In this document: positions 11,001-21,232 of the stretch, piece by piece
Position numbering within the stretch: position 1 is the stretch's first letter
How the letters are laid out: each line of letters opens with the position of its first letter
DNA from: Macrostomum hystrix
Lineage: Eukaryota > Platyhelminthes > Macrostomidae
Reading direction: 5' to 3'
DNA: 64,000 bases
NCBI GenBank assembly: GCA_950097015.1
Contig: CATNEN010000030.1
Coordinates: 2,589,001-2,653,000 of the forward strand
Translations under genes and position numbers: made by a program
Notes under the pieces: generated by a model
Told to the model about the DNA's origin: nothing
Seen by the model: the letters and a program-made list of their open reading frames with translations, nothing else
The model's database searches: none

Positions 11001-14000
11001 TGGAGAACTTGTGTATATAGGTGGAGAACTTGTGTATATAGCTGGAGAACTTGTGTATATAGGTGGAGAACTTGTGTATATAGCTGGAGAACTTGTGTAT
11101 GTAGGTGGAGAACTTGTGTATGTAGCTGGAGAACTTGTGTATATAGCTGGAGAACTTGTGTATGTAGATGGAGAACTTGTGTATGTTGGTGGAGAACTCG
11201 TGTATATAGTTGGAGAACTCGTGTATATAGGTGGAGAACTTGTGTATATAGGTGGAGAACTTGTGTATATAGCTGGAGAACTTGTGTATATAGGTGGAGA
11301 ACTTGTGTATATAGCTGGAGAACTTGTGTATGTAGGTGGAGAACTTGTGTATGTAGCTGGAGAACTTGTGTATATAGCTGGAGAACTTGTGTATGTAGAT
11401 GGAGAACTTGTGTATGTTGGTGGAGAACTCGTGTATATAGTTGGAGAACTCGTGTATATAGGTGGAGAACTTGTGTATATAGGTAGAGAACTTGTTTTTG
11501 TAGGTGGAGAACTCGTGTAGATAGGTGGAGAACTCGTGTATACAGGTGGAGAACTTGTGTATATAGGTGGAGAACTCGTAATCTTACTGTATGCATTGTA
11601 TGTAAATTTTGTCGTTAGTTTAATAGATAAGGCATTAGCTTGTTTAACGTGACATCGAATAATTTTACTCCCTCATTCATAGGCTCACAATGTAATCTTA
11701 AGAAGTTCGAAGTCCACTGTGCCATTGTGTTTATCTTTTTTCTTATCTGCTAAGCTGTCCGACCGTTAGTTGAGCAAATTTTAGCCCGAGAAAAATATAC
11801 AGCAAATTTTTGTGCGAAGTCCTTCTCAGCCAGAGCTATACTAAATTAATAATTTCTGTCTTTCCTTTGCCTGAAGTCACTGCGCGCTTAACTCAAAGAA
11901 GGATTGGAAACGCTCGCAACACATTTAATGGGCGTGGTCTGGCCCGACTAGATTATTTTCCAAATCACTATTCTTTCAAGTCGATTTGATTGCTTCTTCA
12001 ACTCCCCCACCTGCTCCCTCGCATATATCAGGCTTTTCAATAACATTTTCAGTCTTGCTTCGGCTCAAAGATATAGCATGTAATCTATATATATAAAAGT
12101 GAAAACTCTGTCTGTCTGTGTGTGTGTGTGTGTGTGTGCAACCTTTTGTCTTTATAGACGCCGAAACCGCTCAACCAAATCGCACCAAACTTTGCACATA
12201 CCTAAAACCACCTACGCTGAGTGCAATAGGCTACTCAAATTCCCGAAAAATCATTTCCTTCCTGCTCAAAAGTGCAAAAAACTGCTCAAAAATAGTCAAA
12301 AAATCACTCAATTCGACATATCGTCGCCCCACTTTGTCAGATTTTCTCCAAATTTGATCCACTTACACTTTACATGTTTTCCAACAATGCTGTCAATTTT
12401 GAACATCTCTACTCAATCCAGAGCAAAGCTGCATCATCTCAAAGTGAGTCACTTTTTGTTTTCCGAGGACAGCCACCCCAACTCCCCTCCGCCACTCTGC
12501 GGGCCAAATTTTATTACAGCCACCCCCTCCCTTCCCCGGGCGCCGAAGCCCCAGACTGTACATTGTATTTCAAGCCGTGAATGTACACAGCCCAAACCCC
12601 TAGACAGTCTACTGGCCCCCAAGCAGCACTGAGACTGAGTGCGGTGAGTGCGGTGGCGTCCCAGTGCGCAGGGCTCTCCGGTCGATATTTCTCTCCAGCC
12701 AGCCTGGGATAGAAGAAAGAGAGAGGCTGGCGTTGACTGGCTGTCAGAGAAGGCAATTCTGTGTCCTAGAAATGATGCCGCCAACGAAATTAACTACCAA
12801 CTGCTTCAGGAGTTGCCAGGTGCAGTTTTCACCTACAAGTCAATTGATACAACGTTGACTGATGACACCGCTGTGGAGTATCCTGTTGAGTTTCTGAACT
12901 CTCTAGATCCTCCTGGAACTCCATCGCACAACTTGCAGCTGAAAGTTGGGGCACCAATTATGCTCCTCCGCAACCTGAATGCGCCAAGGCTGTGTAACGG
13001 CACCAGACTGATAGTCAGGCGGCTCTTCCCACACGTGATTGAGGCCACGATAATGACTGGATCTGGCAGAGGAGAGTCTGTGTTCGTTCCCCGGATTCCA
13101 ATTATCCCCACGGACCTGCCATTTCAGTTCAAGCGACTGCAGTTCCCTGTGAGAGTGTGCTTTGCGATGACTATTAACAAGGCTCAGGGACAGTCGCTGA
13201 AGGTGGCTGGCATCAACCTGGAGACTCCTTGCTTCTCGCATGGGCAGCTTTATGTCGCCTGTTGGAACTCCAGCTGGCCTATTCATTTTCGCACCAAGGG
13301 GAAGAACGAAGAATGTGGTGTATCCCCAGGCCTTGAGGTGACTCGCAAGCAATTAATAGAAAAGTAGTCACGAATTGACCTTGACCTGTCTAACTCTGAA
13401 CTCTGAAACAGTTTAATTTTGTTTCTTTGACATTGTTATTGTTATGCCATGGCTATTTTCCTTATGTATACGCGTGTACATGCATACTGTATACAGAGGC
13501 AGATTTAGGGGGGGGCGGGGGGGCAGTCGCCCCCCTAAATTTTAATCATGGGAATAAGATGCCCCCACCAGGGGCGCCAGTCGCAGCACTGGCGCCCCTT
13601 TTCGGCCGCTGGCGCTCCTTTTTCAGCCGCTGGCTCACGTTTTTCAGCCGCTGGCGCCCTTTCTTGGCTCCTGGCGCCCTTTTCGGCCGCTGGCACCCCC
13701 TCTGTGATTCTCATGGCGCTCCCCTGACAGACCGCCCCAAAACAAAATTCCTGGATCTGCCACTGACTGTATAGAGGAGTGGCTAAGAGACATGTTTCTA
13801 AAGAAGTAATCAAGAGGGGGCTGTTTGGACAAACTTTTCACTTATTTTTTACTTAAAACGCCCTTAAACAAACTCTTCACTTTTCATTAATGCAGTAAAT
13901 AAATAAATGGTGACCTTCACTATAAAGTTCATACAGAGACGTGAATTGCTTACTGCTTTGCTTTAAATTTCTGCCCCAAAAACAACGGGCAAAAAAAGCT

Positions 14001-17000
14001 AGTATTCTATAAATAGCGATAGATTGGTAATATTTACTGATGTATTACGTTTGTCCAGAGATTTGCCCTTCGGACGCTTTAACCTAGAGGGCGGCAGTTC
14101 GAATCTCAGTCTCGGAATAGCAGTTTGTGTCATTTAGCGATGCACTTGATTACCTGTTGTTTTAATTAACCCAGCAGTAAAATTCGTACCATCCGCAGGG
14201 GTAGATGAATGTGGCGCCCCTTACCTCGCAGTCCATGGACTGAACAGCTGTACGCAACCTTTGGATAGCTGAAGCTGTGCTACTGGTGGTTGCACTGTAC
14301 ATCTGGCCCAACTGGGTTGGGAGAATTTTTATCAATTTGTAAGGAGCCAGGAGCCCAGTGAACTTCTGACTCAGAGGTCGGGAGTTCGAATCTCAGTCCA
14401 AGGGAAAAAGGCGGTGTCCTTGATCAATAAACTTAGTTCCTCATTGCCTCAGTTCTCCCAGCTATATAATGGGTACCAATAATAGCTGGGGTGCATATTT
14501 AGGTTAGGTTACCCAGTCCACGGACTGAAAAGCTGTACGCAGTCTTAGTAGTCCGGGTATTCCTTATTATATCTGCTGTTTTTTAGTATAAAATGAGAAG
14601 TCATAGATACTAATTTCAGGACTAAATATCCAGCTATCCCACTTAAATAAGTAGTGTTGTATGCTGCTTAAATGCTGATTAATCAATTTTCCAACAGACT
14701 CTGGCCAGACTGTGCAGCATCGGCGACGCCAGTCGGGGTAGCCTATCCTCCTATGCCTACCTGATCCTGCTAATTAACTACCTGCAGTTGGAGGGCGTCC
14801 TGCCCTGCCTACAGGAGCTGCACTCGGGGCCCAGACAGCCGGAGGTCATCATAGACGGTTGGAACGCCTGGTTCCAGGACGACCAGTCCGAGGTGGCCCG
14901 CCACTGGCAGCCGGCCTGCAGCAAAAGCCTTGGCGAGCTCTGGCTGGGCTTTCTGCAGCACTGCCTGAGCTTTGATTGGCCCAATAGGGTGGTCACAATT
15001 CGGCGCAGCCGGCCTCTGCTACGCCAGGAGAAGCTTTGGACAACTCCGCTAGCTATTGAGGATCCGTTTGATCTGAGCCACAACCTGGCTAGCGGCATGA
15101 CTAAGAAAATGGCTTGGTTCATCCTAACCACATTTCGCAATGCTCTGGCCCGCTCGGCTGGCAGGATTCGGCACCAGCTCAATGGTCTGTTATCAAATAC
15201 TCAATATACTCAATACTCAATTGCTCGTTTCTCATTCTATTGCTTCAGTCCACCCAGCTTTAAATGGCTACTACCATTATCTGGGGTAAGGGCTTCCCCA
15301 GTCCATGGACTGAGCAGCTGTACACAGCGTCACAGCGTAGCGCATTATCATCATTTCTGCCAATCTTAGATCCCATCTCTAGTTATCTCGCTCGTTTAAA
15401 TTGTTCTAAGACTATGCGGTCCAATGCTATTGCCTCTTGCACCAAGGTTTCTGAGCTCGATTCCGCGCTAAGGCCACATTAATTTAGGGCGCAGCCGCGG
15501 AGAGAAGGCTTGGTGCTTGTGCAATTTACGTCCTTGAGAGCCAACCTCCAAGACACAGTGAGAGTGTGTACTGCCCGACGATGAGAAAGTCAGGGCAGAT
15601 GTACACACCTGGGTGAGCGTGTGCCTGCGTACAGTATCTGAGTGCGTGTGTGCTCAGGTGATCAGGAGTCAGAAATGGGCAGAATTGCTTCCTCGCTGGC
15701 TGCGGGTCTAGTGTCACCAAATGATGTGCCATTGCCCGCAGCACTCATGCAATTGTTATTCTTATTATTATAGCAAATACTAGCTTTTTTTGCCCGTTGT
15801 TTTTGGGGCAGAAATTTAAAGCAAAGCAGTAAGCAATTCACGTCTCTGTATGAACTTTATAGTGAAGGTCACCATTTATTTATTTACTGCATTAATGAAA
15901 AGTGAAGAGTTTGTTTAAGGGCGTTTTAAGTAAAAAATAAGTGAAAAGTTTGTCCAAACAGCCCCCTCTTGATTACTTCTTTAGAAACATGTCTCTTAGC
16001 CACTCCTCTATACAGTCAGTGGCAGATCCAGGAATTTTGTTTTGGGGCGGTCTGTCAGGGGAGCGCCATGAGAATCACAGAGGGGGTGCCAGCGGCCGAA
16101 AAGGGCGCCAGGAGCCAAGAAAGGGCGCCAGCGGCTGAAAAACGTGAGCCAGCGGCTGAAAAAGGAGCGCCAGCGGCCGAAAAGGGGCGCCAGTGCTGCG
16201 ACTGGCGCCCCTGGTGGGGGCATCTTATTCCCATGATTAAAATTTAGGGGGGCGACTGCCCCCCCGCCCCCCCCCTAAATCTGCCTCTGTATACAGTATG
16301 CATGTACACGCGTATACATAAGGAAAATAGCCATGGCATAACAATAACAATGTCAAAGAAACAAAATTAAACTGTTTCAGAGTTCAGAGTTAGACAGGTC
16401 AAGGTCAATTCGTGACTACTTTTCTATTAATTGCTTGCGAGTCACCTCAAGGCCTGGGGATACACCACATTCTTCGTTCTTCCCCTTGGTGCGAAAATGA
16501 ATAGGCCAGCTGGAGTTCCAACAGGCGACATAAAGCTGCCCATGCGAGAAGCAAGGAGTCTCCAGGTTGATGCCAGCCACCTTCAGCGACTGTCCCTGAG
16601 CCTTGTTAATAGTCATCGCAAAGCACACTCTCACAGGGAACTGCAGTCGCTTGAACTGAAATGGCAGGTCCGTGGGGATAATTGGAATCCGGGGAACGAA
16701 CACAGACTCTCCTCTGCCAGATCCAGTCATTATCGTGGCCTCAATCACGTGTGGGAAGAGCCGCCTGACTATCAGTCTGGTGCCGTTACACAGCCTTGGC
16801 GCATTCAGGTTGCGGAGGAGCATAATTGGTGCCCCAACTTTCAGCTGCAAGTTGTGCGATGGAGTTCCAGGAGGATCTAGAGAGTTCAGAAACTCAACAG
16901 GATACTCCACAGCGGTGTCATCAGTCAACGTTGTATCAATTGACTTGTAGGTGAAAACTGCACCTGGCAACTCCTGAAGCAGTTGGTAGTTAATTTCGTT

Positions 17001-18482
17001 GGCGGCATCATTTCTAGGACACAGAATTGCCTTCTCTGACAGCCAGTCAACGCCAGCCTCTCTCTTTCTTCTATCCCAGGCTGGCTGGAGAGAAATATCG
17101 ACCGGAGAGCCCTGCGCACTGGGACGCCACCGCACTCACCGCACTCAGTCTCAGTGCTGCTTGGGGGCCAGTAGACTGTCTAGGGGTTTGGGCTGTGTAC
17201 ATTCACGGCTTGAAATACAATGTACAGTCTGGGGCTTCGGCGCCCGGGGAAGGGAGGGGGTGGCTGTAATAAAATTTGGCCCGCAGAGTGGCGGAGGGGA
17301 GTTGGGGTGGCTGTCCTCGGAAAACAAAAAGTGACTCACTTTGAGATGATGCAGCTTTGCTCTGGATTGAGTAGAGATGTTCAAAATTGACAGCATTGTT
17401 GGAAAACATGTAAAGTGTAAGTGGATCAAATTTGGAGAAAATCTGACAAAGTGGGGCGACGATATGTCGAATTGAGTGATTTTTTGACTATTTTTGAGCA
17501 GTTTTTTGCACTTTTGAGCAGGAAGGAAATGATTTTTCGGGAATTTGAGTAGCCTATTGCACTCAGCGTAGGTGGTTTTAGGTATGTGCAAAGTTTGGTG
17601 CGATTTGGTTGAGCGGTTTCGGCGTCTATAAAGACAAAAGGTTGCACACACACACACACACACACAGACAGACAGAGTTTTCACTTTTATATATATAGAT
17701 TTGTAATTTGCCTAATTTCTCCTTTGAGATCCTTCGGACTTACTCTTTTCGATCCAGAATTTCCTGTTGATTCTCCCCAAACAGGTCCGCTGCTGTCCGC
17801 CGATCTCCGACCCCAGGACGAGCCACGCGACCGCGGCTGCCAGCGCTGTGGCCGGATCGGCCACGCCGGCCGGGACTGCGGACGGGACCAGCGTCAGGCC
17901 GACCTGCTGTCGCCGGTGCGCACACCGCTAGCCGACCTGCGGCGTCAGCTGGAGCTCATTGAGCTTGAAGCTAAACCTTCCACCATCGATGCCAAGCCCA
18001 GTCAAAGTCTGCAGCAGTCGCCGCAGCCGCCCCCGCCGAAGCAGGGTCAACCAGCTCAGCAGCAGGAGCAGCAGCAGCATCCGGCTAATCAGTTTCCACC
18101 TCAACTGCATCATCTGCTGCAGTTTCCTTATCCACCGCAGCCTCAACCGCAGCAGCAGCAGCAGCAGCAGCCACAACCACAACAGCAGCAGCAGTCACTG
18201 CCACAGCAGCAGCAGCAGCAGCAAAAGCAGCAGCAGCAGCAGCAACACCAGCAGCAGCAGAAGCAGCAGCAGCAACAACAACAGCAACAACAGCAGCAGC
18301 CACCGCAGCAGCAGCAGCAGCTACTGCAACAGCTGCAGCTGCAGCTACTCCAACAGCAGCAATTGCAGCAGCAGCAGCTGCAGCAAAATCATCATTATCA
18401 TCACAACTATTATCAAGGCCAACTGCAGCAGATGCCGCATATGCCGCCTCCGCTTCGTCTGCAGATGTTGGCCCAGAATTAT

Positions 18483-18526
<44 letters not shown>

Positions 18527-18632
18527 TGCCCAGCAGTATAATCAGTCGCCAAATGCGGGATATTATATTCCCATGGCCCTGCCACCCGGAGCTGTCTGGC
18601 CATCACCGTTTCCGCCTCCGCCGCGTTGGTGA
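8096..18632 (+). CDS. TUT4/TUT7-type terminal uridylyltransferase (5' end not found)
   Basis: TUT4/7 enzymes add uridines to RNA 3' ends (histone and poly(A) mRNA decay, let-7 precursor control in vertebrates). Visible exons: 8096-10516, 14698-15184, 17785-18632; phases join to 1,251 residues. Domain order matches the family: a C2H2 finger (~8249-8320); an N-terminal nucleotidyltransferase module with SDVNI where an active enzyme has DxD, so presumably a pseudo-catalytic half; its PAP-associated part (WLELLRYY, INIEDPF); an acidic linker; a CCHC knuckle (~9897-9938); the active module with GSCCNGF, catalytic DSDLD (10208-10222) and third Asp at 10415; its PAP-associated part in exon 2 (IGDASRGSLSSYAY, AIEDPFDLSHNL); a second knuckle (~17838-17879); and a Gln-rich tail. 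The first exon follows a ctccag acceptor in phase 0 and has no early in-frame ATG, so the start lies upstream or is supplied by trans-splicing. Exon 2's donor (aatg|gtctgt) is weak. Confidence 0.93.
10676..11580. repeat. Minisatellite, 21-bp unit, in TUT intron 1
   Basis: About 43 copies of a unit containing gtgtatataggtggagaact. Because 21 is a multiple of 3, both strands carry one uninterrupted frame (ELVYIGG-like on plus, VLHLYTQ-like on minus). A longer-period copy is present: the rare variant tatgtagatgg at 11161 recurs at 11392, exactly 11 units later, with the same neighbours. The array starts about 160 bp after the exon 1 donor. Confidence 0.95.
12730..13367 (+). pseudogene. Helitron Pif1-like helicase, C-terminal fragment (copy 1)
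   Basis: The frame shows the end of the Helitron helicase: SEKAILCPRND, LKVGAPIMLLRNL, RLCNGTRL and MTINKAQGQSLK followed by FSHGQLYVAC. Walker motifs and the Rep domain are absent. Just after LYVAC the reading continues in the wrong frame; a neighbouring frame encodes the expected ending (VGTPAGLFIFAPRG, then a stop at TGA), so a small deletion removed the usual SRV part. The fragment cannot be a working transposase. The same lesion is in copy 2. Confidence 0.88.
13494..13765 (+). mobile_element. Non-autonomous hAT MITE nested in Helitron copy 1
   Basis: Terminal inverted repeats are CAGAGGCAGATTTAGG (left) and CAGTGGCAGATCCAGG (right, reverse complement), of the hAT type I associate with Zaphod-like elements. 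It is flanked by a perfect 8-bp target duplication, ACTGTATA (13486-13493 and 13766-13773). The 272-bp inside has no transposase, only a G-run and five or six degenerate ~19-bp GC-rich repeats around gcgcc and ttttcggccgctg. Confidence 0.9.
14060..14570 (+). mobile_element. SINE family B, two copies in TUT intron 1
   Basis: Two adjacent tRNA-related units, at about 14060-14330 and 14340-14570. Each has a box-B-like sequence (ggcagttcgaatctc; cgggagttcgaatctc), then the family's marker blocks: an Asn/Gly-like 'aatgggtacc' block in the second, and agtccatggactgaacagct or agtccacggactgaaaagct followed by gtacgcag. They lie between Helitron copy 1 and TUT exon 2. Confidence 0.65.
15245..15770 (+). 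mobile_element. SINE-B tail followed by full SINE-A in TUT intron 2
   Basis: 15245-15350 has the SINE-B tail block (cagtccatggactgagcagc). 15412-15770 is a SINE-A: a head with a box-B-like gagctcgattccgcg, the body block gcagccgcggagagaaggct, the block gtcagggcagatgtacacac, and the tail ctcgctggctgcgggtctag ending in a short AT-rich run. It ends just before Helitron copy 2. Confidence 0.7.
16017..16289 (-). mobile_element. Non-autonomous hAT MITE nested in Helitron copy 2
   Basis: Same element as in copy 1, with the same ends and the same flanking ACTGTATA duplication, so it was carried along with the Helitron and did not insert twice. It is 273 bp because of one additional base in the G-run. 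Confidence 0.9.
16416..17053 (-). pseudogene. Helitron Pif1-like helicase, C-terminal fragment (copy 2)
   Basis: Residue-for-residue the same fragment as in copy 1, with the same frameshift after LYVAC. The shared lesion shows that the parent copy was already defective and was moved by a helper element or by duplication. Confidence 0.88.
18049..18530 (+). repeat. CAG/CAA-rich stretch coding the polyglutamine tail of TUT
   Basis: Imperfect CAG/CAA repeats inside the last TUT exon encode Gln runs broken by Pro, Lys, Leu and His. Long antisense and shifted frames (Ala-rich, Ser-rich) across it are shadows of the triplet repeat. Confidence 0.9.
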
Positions 18633-19939
18633 GACTGATTTGCCTGCATGATTTTTTTCTCTAGATTTCTTTTTGTTTTTCTTTTTAGATTTTCTAAATG
18701 GAACTGAAGTATCTCATAATTTATACACCCTTTCATTTGGTTTTCCACCGTTTTTATGGACACTTAAAAGAGCATCAAGCTTAAGTTTTGGACAATTTTC
18801 TTTTAATCGATTTAAATTTCGTCTAGATTCCAAATGTGTCAGTTTAACTGATTTCATTTTAATATTAAAATATAATTACTGCGGTTCTTCAACGCCAAAA
18901 TTTAGTAGAATAGAAACTTTCATGCAACGAGTAGGATTCTGTTCCTGTTTCAGTAGAGCCTGTTTATTTTACACCCAGATTTTTGGCCAGAAGACACACT
19001 ACAGGGTTGTGTAAGAAATGAATTTGGTTATGCATGTCGTCAAGTCTATTATTTTTCCAATCTCAGCACCCCTATGCTCTCTGTTGTATTTTGGCTTGTT
19101 TGAACGCATTTTGTTTTTTTTCCCGCCGATTGCTTTAGTTGCTATGTATGAATGATTTTAATTTTTACTAAATCTCTATTAAATAATCCCAAGTACTGAA
19201 CAAACTTGTTGTGTATGCCCAATAGGCCAGTTGGTCTGTGTTTTTATTGCTCTGAATGTTCAAGGCCTTTTATAACCTCCCCGCAATGTCCTCTAGAATG
19301 TCCCCTGTATGCTTGCCCGCCTGTACTTTTGTTTGTTCTCCACGACCCGATACTGGGATTTTTTGTTGAAGCGATCGAGTCGCTACCTATAGAGTTTCGG
19401 TTGCATTTTTCAGATCTGTGTTTCAGCTAAATAGAAAGTATCTACAACTAAAAAGACTCTAGTATATATAAATGAATTATTTTGTTACTACGCTCGTACT
19501 GACAATGCCACCCAGTTTTGTTTGATGTGTGCCGCCCGACACATAACAAGTATTTGTTGATTGTTCATCCTGTCCTTCAATCCATTGTTACTCACAGCTC
19601 TCTTAGCTTTACCTGGAAATTTTTTTTACTAAAACACTTTAAATATAAATACTGACAAATCTCTTTTTAAGTTTACAGCCAAACTGCTTTCGCCATTGTT
19701 TCAATTAAATAAATCGGTTTAAGGCTTGTTAAGGCTTTTGAATAGCGAAAGCGATAGGTTTAAGTACATAGGATATTTTGCATTTCCTGCCTTTTCCATT
19801 CCGCACACAAGTGTGAATCACGTGACCGCTTATGAGCAAATCGCAAAGTGAGTTGTGTAGCCAATGAAAATGATGGGGTTATTTCCAATCAGATTTTAGT
19901 CCAACACTGCTGGTCACACAGTTGCAGAGCTCAGATCGG
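18633..19939. other. TUT 3' flank and region upstream of the 19940 gene
   Basis: AT-rich sequence without a recognisable exon. It probably includes the TUT 3' UTR and the promoter or 5' UTR of the next gene. I see no repeats or mobile elements here. Confidence 0.45.
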
Positions 19940-20635
19940 ATGGCAGCCAGTGTGGAATACGCCAGCTTGAATGTAGGCTCAGCTGTGAGCCAGCTCGGGC
20001 CGCAGGACGTAGACTATTGGCCATTGTGGGTGAACATCACTGTGCCGCTGCTGTCCGCATTGGCCTTCGCCGGCGTACAGGCCCTATTGCTGTTCGTTGA
20101 CGACCCCGGACTCCGGTCGGCGAAGCGCGCCGGTCTGTATCCGCGCCAGCTGACTTCGCCGTCAAATTATTCGACTGCGGCGAGCGCTGCCGCTGCCGCT
20201 GCGTCGACGACTAGGACTCCAAGGACAGACATCGCTGCCGATGCCGTCTTTGTCGAGATGGCACCGCTGACTCAGTCGCCGAGTACGGCACCGCCTGATT
20301 CCAAACTCACCGACGCCTTCGTGCAGTGCGAACTGCTTCGTCCGGCTGCATCAACGCCGCCGGTGTTCCTGCCACACCTGCACCCGCAGCCATATTTCTA
20401 CCAGCAGAATCCGCGCCAGCGCGCCGTCAGCTTTGGCAACATGGAGACTGTCGGCACTTCTGGCACCGGCTTGCGTGAGCGCAGCGGCTCAGAAACCATG
20501 CGGATGCTGGAGGGCATGCTGCTGCGGCCAGCCAGACGGCACACGCACCAGCACCAGCACCACGCCTACCTGCGCCAACTGTCTGAGAGCGAGTCTCGCC
20601 TTGGCGGAGCCATCTTTGAAGATCGCGACGATCCG

Positions 20636-20666
<31 letters not shown>

Positions 20667-20860
20667 CGGCTACCCAATCTTTGACTGGCATCAGTGGTCG
20701 GCGGCTAATGCACAGCGTGCATCATCAATACCATCAGCGGTTGCAGGCCAGGCAGATGCGCTATTCCACACCTGTGCAGCCGGACAGGCGGGCGCTGTCC
20801 CAGGAGAGCGGCCATCGGGTGCCACCGACGCCACCTTCGAGCGATCGCAGCGATGATTAA
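19940..20860 (+). CDS. Unknown protein with one predicted membrane segment
   Basis: From the ATG at 19940 the frame gives 306 residues. Codon use is GC-rich like the neighbouring real exons, which supports coding. About 28 residues in comes a hydrophobic stretch, WVNITVPLLSALAFAGVQAL then LLFV, followed by DDP and a basic run, so a short outside N-terminus and a long inside tail is plausible. The tail is low-complexity: Ala runs, His-rich parts (HQHQHH, HHQYHQR) and a C-terminal PPTPPSSDRSDD. The frame stays open back to a cacag acceptor at 19921, so this could instead be the last exon of a larger membrane protein. I do not recognise a family. Confidence 0.6.
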
Positions 20861-20979
20861 GGCTCGCCTGGACTTTCAATTTTTTTACGAATATTGATTT
20901 GATTTAAATGTGAACTTTTATTCTGAATCCAGATCTGACTATCTACGAGTTGGTGTTGACTATAACAAAATATAATTTG

Positions 20980-21232
20980 CAGGCGGGATGTGGGCCCGGT
21001 GCATAATTAGGTGACCCTAGACCCGCAGCCAGCGAGGAGGCAGTGTACACTCAGTGTACACTCTCAATGAGATTTGGAGTTTAGCCCTCAGGGGCGTAAA
21101 TTGCACGACAAACCCCCAAGCCTTCTCTCTGCGGCTGCGCCTAAAATGAATGTGGCCTCGCCGCGGAATCGAGCTCATGACCTTGGTGCTAGAGGCGAAC
21201 GCGTTAACCGCACTGCCACTCATCCCCTACTG
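20980..21232 (-). mobile_element. SINE family A, internally deleted copy
   Basis: In minus orientation it has the tail (ctagacccgcagccagcgag), the body (gccttctctctgcggctgcg) and the tRNA-like head (gaatcgagctcatgaccttg, gcgttaaccgcactgcca). The middle part with the gtacacac block is missing. The head reads like a tRNA box A/box B pair when reverse-complemented. Confidence 0.75.

Larger units (their letters stand above)
12084..14002 (+). mobile_element. Helitron copy 1 (defective, 1,919 bp)
   Basis: Starts TCTATATATATAAAAG and ends CTAG, preceded by a short GCCC/GGGC hairpin (gccccaaaaacaacgggc) and an A-rich spacer, as is typical of Helitrons. It sits between A and T with no target duplication. 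It holds only the C-terminal part of the Pif1-like helicase; no Rep (HUH) domain is visible. A hAT MITE is nested at 13494-13765. It lies sense-oriented in TUT intron 1. Copy 2 (15780-17699, opposite strand) appears identical apart from one G in a G-run. Confidence 0.93.
15780..17699 (-). mobile_element. Helitron copy 2 (defective, 1,920 bp, inverted relative to copy 1)
   Basis: Read on the minus strand it starts TCTATATATATAAAAG at 17699 and ends CTAG at 15780, again between A and T. The only difference from copy 1 that I found is one extra G in a G-run (9 versus 8) inside the nested MITE, which accounts for the 1-bp length difference. It lies antisense in TUT intron 2 and its 5' end is about 85 bp before exon 3. 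Confidence 0.93.

Noticed and set aside
10580-11596. Open frames of 338 and 274 codons on opposite strands
   Set aside because: Both follow from the 21-bp repeat, which is a multiple of three and lacks stops; repetitive peptide only.
12099-12632. 177-codon frame at the Helitron 5' end (and its inverted copy at 17151-17684)
   Set aside because: Starts in a (TG)n microsatellite and has no Rep-domain motif or other recognisable sequence; likely non-coding Helitron end.
13427-13774. Frame of 115 codons ending FGRWRSFFSRW-like repeats (also in the inverted copy)
   Set aside because: It runs across the nested hAT MITE and is broken by the single-G indel in copy 2; no transposase similarity.
17959-18651. 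Ser-rich plus frame and Ala-rich minus frame over the TUT tail
   Set aside because: Shifted and antisense readings of the CAG/CAA stretch; the Gln frame is the one continuous with the zinc knuckle and correct phase.
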